DNA of 15,845 nucleotides, taken from positions 1 through 15,845 of the forward strand of contig DVOR01000007.1 of the NCBI GenBank assembly GCA_018713405.1. The letters are read 5' to 3'. Positions 13,373 to 15,845 of this stretch are shown in pieces. The DNA is from Candidatus Spyradenecus faecavium. Lineage in GTDB: Bacteria > Verrucomicrobiota > Kiritimatiellia > RFP12 > DVOR01. A program made the translations under genes and the position numbers. Positions within the stretch are counted from its first letter, which is position 1. Each line of letters starts with the position of its first letter. The notes under the pieces are model-generated. The model saw only the letters and a list, made by a program, of their open reading frames with translations, was not told the DNA's origin and did not search any database.

Positions 13373-14374
13373 TCAGGCAAGCTTGGCGAAGGCCTCGGCG
13401 GCGGCCTGGAGCAGCGTCTTGAGCGTCTGGTAGGCCGAGGCCTCGGGGTTGTCGACGGTGATGCGGCGCTCGGCGGCCAGCGCGGCGAGGCCCGAGGCCT
13501 CGAGGGCCTGCGCGGCCTCCTCGGGCGCGGGGCGGCGGCGGGTCTTGGCGTCGCGGGGCAGGGAGACCGAGGCGCGGATGGCGAGGTCCTCCAGGCGGAT
13601 CTCGGCGACCCACTGGGCCTCGAAGGGGCGGCCCTCGACGCGGACGGTGCGGGTGAGGCAGAGGCGGCCGCCCGGCTCGGCCTTGAGCGCGTCGCCGCCC
13701 AGGCCCGCGGCGCGGAGCTTGCCCTCCAGGCGCTTGGCGAAGGCCTCGGATTCCTCGGCGATGTCGCGGCGGAAGGCCAGCAGGCTCTCGATCTTCTCGC
13801 GGTTGCGGTCATAGAAACGCAGGGCGTCGGTCAGGTCTTTCATCGGTTCGGCTCCGGTGGTGCGGTCGAGCTCGGCCACCCAATCGGCCAGGGCGGCCCA
13901 CCAGAAGGGGTCGGCCCCGCGCAGATAGGCGGGCATGAAGCGCCGCAGCTGGTCCAGGAAATCGGGGAAGGATTCCGCCGCGAAGGGCGGCTCGGGCGCG
14001 TCGGCGCCCAGGAGGATGGCGGTGTTGAAGCGCTTGCGCGGGTCGGGCGGCGCCTCGGCGCCCTCGGGCAGGGCCCCGACGGCCACCCAAATCAGCGAGC
14101 GTTCGGTCTCCACGCGCAGGAGGCCGCCGGGCAGGAGGCGCGCGTCCGTCACGCGGCGCGGCGGCGGCTCCACCGGCACCCCCGAGGCGCGCAGCAGCGC
14201 CGAGAGCGCGAGGTCGCCCAGCCCGTGCGCGCCCCGCGTGTCCAAGAAAAAGGCCAACGGCGCCAGCAGCCCGGGAAAGCCCGGCGCCAGCCCGAAGACC
14301 GTCCGCCGCGCCGGCTTCCTGCCGAGCAACCGCAGCTCCATCGCCGCCTGATCCAACTTCGCCTGCGTAATCAT
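13373..14374 (-). CDS. Protein of unknown function, first gene of the mazG operon
   Basis: A 333-residue protein that I do not recognise. No signal peptide, membrane segment, or familiar catalytic motif is evident. The N-terminal third is rich in Leu, Pro and Gly (FGLAPGFPGLLAPLAFFLDTRG). A middle section has aromatic-rich helices (PFWWAALADWVAEL), followed by a charged, probably coiled segment (about 178-225, KDLTDALRFYDRNREKIESLLAFRRDIAEESEAFAKRLEGKL). The last 100 residues look like beta strands then a helix (FEAQWVAEIRLEDLAIRASVSLP...). It is probably cytoplasmic. Codon use is like its neighbours, and mazG follows after 12 bases, so it is a real gene in the operon. The ATG at 14374 lies about where transcription should start (see the promoter entry), so the mRNA may be leaderless. 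Confidence 0.8.
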   Translation of the reverse strand: MITQAKLDQAAMELRLLGRKPARRTVFGLAPGFPGLLAPLAFFLDTRGAHGLGDLALSALLRASGVPVEPPPRRVTDARLLPGGLLRVETERSLIWVAVGALPEGAEAPPDPRKRFNTAILLGADAPEPPFAAESFPDFLDQLRRFMPAYLRGADPFWWAALADWVAELDRTTGAEPMKDLTDALRFYDRNREKIESLLAFRRDIAEESEAFAKRLEGKLRAAGLGGDALKAEPGGRLCLTRTVRVEGRPFEAQWVAEIRLEDLAIRASVSLPRDAKTRRRPAPEEAAQALEASGLAALAAERRITVDNPEASAYQTLKTLLQAAAEAFAKLA

Positions 14375-14380
14375 GCCCCT

Positions 14381-14401
14381 AGTTTAGCACACTTCCGCCC
14401 C
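14381..14401 (-). promoter_or_regulatory. Promoter of the unknown-mazG-HAD operon, possibly leaderless
   Basis: On the minus strand: GGGGCGG (14401-14395), then AAGTGTGC, then -10 TAAACT (14386-14381), AGGGGC and the ATG at 14374. The -10 lies only six bases from the start codon, so transcription should begin at or beside the A of the ATG. The TGTGCTANANTAGGG core is shared with the cysK promoter. Confidence 0.55.
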
Positions 14402-14446
14402 AGCCGCCCCACCCCTCTCTCGGCAGGCGGGTACGCCCAGGAAAAC

Positions 14447-14474
14447 CACAAGGGACACAAGGGAGCACAAGGGA
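14447..14474 (+). repeat. CACAAGGGA tandem repeat
   Basis: Three perfect CACAAGGGA units at 14447, 14456 and 14466 (spacings 9 and 10), trailing into AAGGGAAGG. Translated strings such as NHKGHKG from this kind of repeat are common in repeat-rich environmental bacterial genomes. I treat it as non-coding. Confidence 0.75.
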
Positions 14475-14502
14475 AAGGGAAGGAAAGTCCAAACAGAGAG
14501 GT

Positions 14503-14519
14503 GTGGGGCGCTGCCCCAC
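14503..14519. repeat. Perfect hairpin, 7-bp stem, GCT loop
   Basis: GTGGGGC (14503-14509), GCT, GCCCCAC (14513-14519). First of a closely spaced series; no T-tract follows. Confidence 0.7.
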
Positions 14520-14526
14520 GCCCTGG

Positions 14527-14545
14527 CAGGGCGAAGTTCGCCCTG
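14527..14545. repeat. Perfect 9-bp palindrome CAGGGCGAA/TTCGCCCTG
   Basis: CAGGGCGAA (14527-14535), one central G, TTCGCCCTG (14537-14545). In a hairpin the inner bases would form the loop. Seven bases separate it from the previous hairpin and seven from the next. Confidence 0.7.
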
Positions 14546-14552
14546 CACCCCC

Positions 14553-14571
14553 GGCACGTCTGCGACGTGCC
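14553..14571. repeat. Perfect hairpin, 8-bp stem, TGC loop
   Basis: GGCACGTC (14553-14560), TGC, GACGTGCC (14564-14571). Confidence 0.7.
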
Positions 14572-14611
14572 TGACCAAGCCGCGCCAAGCCGCACGCAGT
14601 CGGGCCAATGG

Positions 14612-14633
14612 GACGGGCGGCGGTTTGCCCGTC
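14612..14633. repeat. Hairpin, 7-bp stem, 8-base loop
   Basis: GACGGGC (14612-14618), loop GGCGGTTT, GCCCGTC (14627-14633). It shares its last base with the next hairpin. Confidence 0.6.
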
Positions 14634-14648
14634 GCGCGCTTGCGCGCG
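14633..14648. repeat. Perfect hairpin, 7-bp stem, TT loop
   Basis: CGCGCGC (14633-14639), TT, GCGCGCG (14642-14648). It directly precedes the pyrimidine tract. Confidence 0.65.
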
Positions 14649-14681
14649 TTCCGTTCTCTGTTCTCCGTTTTCCGTTCTCCA
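14649..14681 (+). repeat. CCGTTYTC pyrimidine tract, right copy
   Basis: Units of CCGTTCT, CTGTTCT, CCGTTTT, CCGTTCT, CCAG with period 7, nearly the same as 459-489. Bounded by perfect hairpins at 14633-14648 and 14682-14698. It is on the same strand as the left copy although the neighbouring 90-base element is inverted. Confidence 0.75.
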
Positions 14682-14698
14682 GGGGCGCGAAGCGCCCC
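14682..14698. repeat. Perfect hairpin, 7-bp stem, GAA loop
   Basis: GGGGCGC (14682-14688), GAA, GCGCCCC (14692-14698). Its right arm is the outer end of the 90-base triple-palindrome element. GCGAAGC-type cores form unusually stable small hairpins in DNA. Confidence 0.7.
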
Positions 14699-14781
14699 GT
14701 GAAACCCTAAGGGGTTCGAGGCGAAACCCTAAGGGTTTTGGGCCAAACCCTTAAGGGTTTCGGAAAAAGAAGTGGACTTAT
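14692..14781 (-). repeat. 90-base triple-palindrome element, right copy (inverted)
   Basis: Reverse complement of 252-341 with about six differences in 90 bases. Palindromes at 14701-14717, 14724-14738 and 14745-14760 correspond one to one with those on the left. Relative to the BY-kinase gene it lies 3' of the stop and just past the terminator, in the same orientation that the left copy has to the sulfatase. Confidence 0.85.
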
Positions 14782-14806
14782 TTGGAATGCGGGGGTGCGA
14801 GGGGAG

Positions 14807-14837
14807 AAAAAAAGGGCCCCCGGGGAGGGGGCCTTTT
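14807..14837 (-). terminator. Intrinsic terminator of the BY-kinase gene
   Basis: On the minus strand: AAAAGGCCCCC, CTCCCC region, GGGGGCCCTTTTTTT, about 21 bases after the stop codon. The stem is flanked by four A's and seven T's, similar to the terminator at 11372-11415. Confidence 0.85.
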
Positions 14838-14858
14838 GGGGTGGGACGGCGGCGGGGC

Positions 14859-15845
14859 TCAATCGTCGTCGGAGGCGAGGGCGTCGTCGACAGGCTGGTC
14901 GTCCGGGGAGAGGGCGGGCGGCTCGGCGGGGGGCTCGGCCTTGGCGGCGGGGGCGTCGGCGCCGTGGCGGCGCTTGGGGGCCTTCTCGGCCTTGGCGCCG
15001 GAGAGGTCGCGGGCCTCGCGGGGGATGTAGGTGCTGGTGGAGTAGCCGTAGCGGGAGGAGTAGTTGCCGAAGCCGCCCCAGCGGCCGAAGTCGACGTTGT
15101 TGACGACGACGCCGAGGATCTTGGCGCCGACCTCGGTGAGGCGGCGGGTGGCGAACTGGATGGGCCCGAAGCGGGTCTTGTCGGGGGTCGCCACGAGGAG
15201 GACGGAGTCGACGAGGTTGGCCAGGACGATGACGTCGCCGACGAGGCCGAAGGGCGGGGAGTCGATGATGATGTGGTCGTAGTTCTTGCGGGCCCAGGCG
15301 AAGAAGTCGGTGATGATGTTGGTGCCCATGAGGACGGAGGGACTGATGGAGCCGGAGGCGCGGGAGTAGACGATCTGGAGGTTGGGGACCTGGGTGTCCT
15401 GGGGGAGGGCGTCGAAGAGGGAGGCGTCGTTCTTGGCGAGGGTGTGGGGGAGGGAGGGGAAGGAGTCGGGGGAACGGCCGAAGATGCCGGCCAGGCGGGG
15501 GCGGCGCATGTCGAAGTCGACGAGGAGGGTGCGCTGGCCGGACTGGGCGTAGGCGATGGCGAGGTTGGTGGAGGTGCAGGTCTTGCCTTCGCCGGGCTGG
15601 GTGGACATGGAGAGGATGGCCTTGGTGAGGCCGTGGTAGCGCGGGGAGTCGAGCAGGTTGCGGAGGCCGGCCATGGACTCGGCGTACTGGGAGAAGGGCG
15701 AGTCGTGCATGATGAGGGCCACCTGGTTGCGCTGCTTGCGGCGGAGGTGGGGGAAGACGACGAGGGCCTTGAGGCGGAGGCGCTGCTCGATGTCGGCGAC
15801 GCCGACGAGCTTGTCTTCCATGTGGTCGAGGAGGAGGACGAAGAG
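14859..15845 (-). CDS. Wzc-like tyrosine-protein kinase (BY-kinase), C-terminal part
   Basis: The frame is open to the right edge of the window; the visible 328 residues are the cytoplasmic kinase part. Just inside the edge LFVLLLDHMEDKLVGVADIEQRLRLKALVVFP is the usual juxtamembrane 'L..L.D..(D)......DIE..L' region. Walker A is STQPGEGKT, Walker A' is RTLLVDFDMRRP, and Walker B is HIIIDSPP. Near the C-terminus GNYSSRYGYSTSTY is a Tyr-rich cluster, the autophosphorylation site in this family. A long Ala/Pro/Asp-rich acidic tail (ending DDALASDDD) follows and is unusual. The missing N-terminal part should hold a Wzz domain and two membrane helices. It would control exopolysaccharide or capsule chain length and export. 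An internal ATG at 15821 is not the start, as the homology continues upstream. Confidence 0.9.
   Translation of the reverse strand, partial: LFVLLLDHMEDKLVGVADIEQRLRLKALVVFPHLRRKQRNQVALIMHDSPFSQYAESMAGLRNLLDSPRYHGLTKAILSMSTQPGEGKTCTSTNLAIAYAQSGQRTLLVDFDMRRPRLAGIFGRSPDSFPSLPHTLAKNDASLFDALPQDTQVPNLQIVYSRASGSISPSVLMGTNIITDFFAWARKNYDHIIIDSPPFGLVGDVIVLANLVDSVLLVATPDKTRFGPIQFATRRLTEVGAKILGVVVNNVDFGRWGGFGNYSSRYGYSTSTYIPREARDLSGAKAEKAPKRRHGADAPAAKAEPPAEPPALSPDDQPVDDALASDDD

Larger units (their letters stand above)
14402..14806. other. Repeat-rich intergenic region between the BY-kinase terminator and the mazG operon promoter
   Basis: About 400 bases without a credible gene. In plus-strand order it holds a CACAAGGGA tandem repeat (14447-14474), five short hairpins between 14503 and 14648, a pyrimidine tract (14649-14681), another hairpin (14682-14698) and the inverted copy of the triple-palindrome element (14692-14781). 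The translated frame (HKGHKGAQ...) is the product of the repeat and not a protein gene. Confidence 0.75.

Noticed and set aside
12653..14710. Long plus-strand open frame (685 codons) opposite mazG and the unknown gene
   Set aside because: Low-complexity Gly, Leu and Glu translation antisense to MazG; it runs on into the tandem repeats.
14441..14710. Possible CRISPR array
   Set aside because: Repeats are 9-10 bases without spacers, hairpin stems differ from each other, and no cas gene is present.
252..14781. A 14.5-kb composite transposon bounded by the inverted 90-base elements
   Set aside because: No transposase or integrase lies inside, most genes between are housekeeping or central metabolism, and both copies sit as ordinary 3' intergenic elements.

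Overview
The window is a GC-rich bacterial chromosome segment, densely packed and with no RNA genes that I can see. The gene set suggests an anaerobic member of the PVC group, tentatively Kiritimatiellota, Lentisphaerota or a relative. The clues are an arylsulfatase tail, a ferredoxin-dependent 2-oxoacid oxidoreductase, a clostridial-type ferredoxin, a Wzc-like tyrosine kinase, and intergenic tandem-repeat and hairpin clutter. This assignment is an inference; no rRNA or marker gene is present.

Layout: everything from 1 to 7273 is on the plus strand and everything from 7283 to the right end is on the minus strand, so the two halves converge with a 9-base gap. The plus half holds the end of a sulfatase, then a 380-base repeat-rich intergenic region. 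A tightly coupled operon follows: a 2x[4Fe-4S] subunit, a VorB-type alpha subunit and a fused beta-gamma subunit of a 2-oxoacid:ferredoxin oxidoreductase, then a stand-alone IMP cyclohydrolase domain (N-terminal half of PurH). Next come an EcoRV-like restriction endonuclease with its adenine methyltransferase, a maltose/galactoside-type O-acetyltransferase and a PHP-domain phosphoesterase. The restriction-modification pair looks inserted, because its codon use differs from that of its neighbours.

The minus half, read in transcription order, holds the C-terminal kinase part of a Wzc-like BY-kinase ending at a strong terminator, then a 430-base repeat-rich intergenic region. A three-gene operon follows (unrecognised protein, MazG, HAD phosphatase), then a small 2[4Fe-4S] ferredoxin with its own promoter and terminator. 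Last are an Orn/Lys/Arg-family decarboxylase, a ZupT-like metal transporter and a CysK-type cysteine synthase with its own promoter.

The most unusual structure lies outside genes. A 90-base element of three consecutive AAACCC/GGGTTT palindromes occurs twice, at 252-341 and inverted at 14692-14781, each time just 3' of a gene. Around both copies are perfect 6-9 bp GC hairpins, a CCGTTYTC-type pyrimidine tract and short tandem repeats, assembled in different orders and orientations. The other notable item is the EcoRV-type R-M cassette embedded in an operon, endonuclease first and translationally coupled to its methylase.
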